Below, in pieces: positions 9,099-9,627 of a DNA stretch of 9,627 bases. The notes under the pieces were generated by a model. The model was not told the DNA's origin and did not search any database. It saw nothing but the letters and a program-made list of their open reading frames with translations. Made by a program: the position numbers and the translations under genes. The stretch spans positions 1-9,627 of the forward strand of contig WFYH01000005.1 in NCBI GenBank assembly GCA_015490215.1, given 5' to 3'. Source of the DNA: Aquificaceae bacterium. GTDB lineage: Bacteria; Aquificota; Aquificia; Aquificales; Aquificaceae. Every line of letters starts with the position of its first letter. Position 1 is the first letter of the stretch.

Positions 9099-9337
9099 CC
9101 TTGAGGCTCTACACGTTCTCCCTTGATGAAGGCTCTGAACATGGCGGGATATTTCCTCCCTATCTGGAGAAGGAGCTTTTTGAACTCCTTTTCAAGTCTC
9201 TGGAGCTTCTCCCTATCCTTTTCCGAAAGCTCCATCTTCAGGAACTCATCCCTGATAGCAAAGAGGTTGAATATCTCCTCCTCTTCCTCTGTGTTGAAGA
9301 ACTTGATGTAGGCTTCGTAGGATTTCAAGAGTTGCAC
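9074..9337 (-). CDS. Hypothetical charged helical protein, 87 aa
   Basis: I do not recognise this protein. It starts at GTG 9337-9335, with GGAAG 6 nt upstream; an in-frame TAA lies two codons before, so no longer form is possible. The sequence is mostly helical and charged (EAYIKFFNTEEEEEIFNLF, then ELSEKDREKLQRLEKEFKKL), which suggests a helical hairpin or coiled coil, with no signal peptide or membrane segment. The last 15 or so residues (ERVEPQGVSWKILG) share DNA, in a different frame, with the response-regulator remnant, so the natural C-terminus may have been replaced when the two sequences were joined. It follows the ATPase-like gene by 24 nt and is probably co-transcribed with it. Confidence 0.65.
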   Translation of the reverse strand: MQLLKSYEAYIKFFNTEEEEEIFNLFAIRDEFLKMELSEKDREKLQRLEKEFKKLLLQIGRKYPAMFRAFIKGERVEPQGVSWKILG

Positions 9338-9361
9338 GACTTACTTCCACAAGAAATAAAG

Positions 9362-9627
9362 TTATCCCTCTCTCAAATATATCTCCATCAGTGGGTCTGT
9401 GAACTCATAGACACCTCTACCTACCCTTCTCAGGTAGCCGTAGCTGACGAGCTTGTTAAGTGTGCGGTTTACGATCTGGTCTTTTACCTCAAGGACTTCG
9501 TAAGGGTTCTTTCCCCTTGCAATTGCTCTGAGGACTTCAAGAGCATGCTTTATGCTTAGCACACGCTCCACAAGGAGTTCCACATAAGCTCTCTCCTCCT
9601 CCATCATCTCCTCAAAAGCCGTCAAAA
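9362..9627 (-). CDS. C-terminal part of a probable AAA/archaeal-type ATPase (5' end outside window)
   Basis: The frame is open from the right edge to TAA 9364-9362 and gives 87 full codons plus part of one more. The first full codon is TTG, which I read as an internal leucine and not a start. The sequence has the winged-helix pattern found at the C-terminus of archaeal-type ATPases of the PF01637 kind: ALEVLRAIARGKNPYEVLEV, then VNRTLNKLVSYGYLRRVGRG, then the YEFTDPLMEIYLRE ending. The combination of winged helix and final DPL..YLR motif is characteristic. The nucleotide-binding domain, which would confirm the call, lies outside the window. The protein family is moderately secure; its cellular role is not known. 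Confidence 0.7.
   Translation of the reverse strand, partial: LTAFEEMMEEERAYVELLVERVLSIKHALEVLRAIARGKNPYEVLEVKDQIVNRTLNKLVSYGYLRRVGRGVYEFTDPLMEIYLREG

Noticed and set aside
9039..9104. Programmed -1 frameshift joining the 87-aa protein to the response-regulator tail
   Set aside because: The bases where the frames would join (AAG ATT TTG GGA TAA) do not form a proper slippery heptamer, and the 87-aa protein does not resemble a response regulator.
9068..9559. 163-codon plus-strand ORF across the 87-aa gene and the ATPase-like gene
   Set aside because: It is antisense to two frames with better composition, one with a recognisable winged helix; its sequence is the Leu-rich product expected from reading Lys/Glu-rich genes backwards.

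Overview
The window looks like ordinary chromosome of a thermophilic bacterium. My best placement is Aquificaceae (Hydrogenobacter/Thermocrinis/Aquifex relatives). This is an inference from three things: the Lys/Glu-rich protein style, the way unrelated genes are packed with almost no spacing (a known trait of Aquifex aeolicus), and the sequence flavour of LigA, Nth and SpeD. I see no insertion sequence, phage gene, CRISPR array or defence system.

Layout. Bases 1-100 hold the last 32 codons of an unidentified plus-strand gene. From 5321 down to 101 a tight minus-strand series runs yebC, an RND-type periplasmic adaptor lipoprotein, a TolC-like outer-membrane protein, an LPP20-like hypothetical protein, tRNA-Val(CAC) and guaA. 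The gaps in this series are from -4 to 37 nt, so one transcription unit started at the yebC promoter is likely, though its members have unrelated jobs (translation, efflux, tRNA, GMP synthesis). A 52-nt divergent promoter region (5322-5373) separates yebC from a plus-strand pair: a small unknown protein and NAD-dependent DNA ligase (ligA). ligA converges on a second minus-strand group, read from the right edge as the C-terminal part of a probable ATPase, an 87-aa unknown protein, a remnant of a response-regulator gene, speD (S-adenosylmethionine decarboxylase) and nth (endonuclease III).

How the genes work together. LigA and Nth are both base-excision-repair enzymes but sit on opposite strands, end to end. 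The adaptor and TolC-like proteins should form two thirds of a tripartite exporter whose inner-membrane pump is not in the window. SpeD supplies decarboxylated AdoMet for polyamines; no speE is present here.

Most unusual points: (1) the speD leader carries a 28-codon upstream ORF with the strongest Shine-Dalgarno sequence in the window, running out of frame through the speD ribosome binding site and start, with complementary elements that could mask either site; (2) an OmpR/PhoB-type response-regulator C-terminus survives without the rest of its gene at 9036-9098; (3) tRNA-Val is embedded between protein genes just before guaA, which has no visible Shine-Dalgarno. No intergenic stretch exceeds 300 bases. 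The longest, 8919-9073, holds the speD leader and the remnant.
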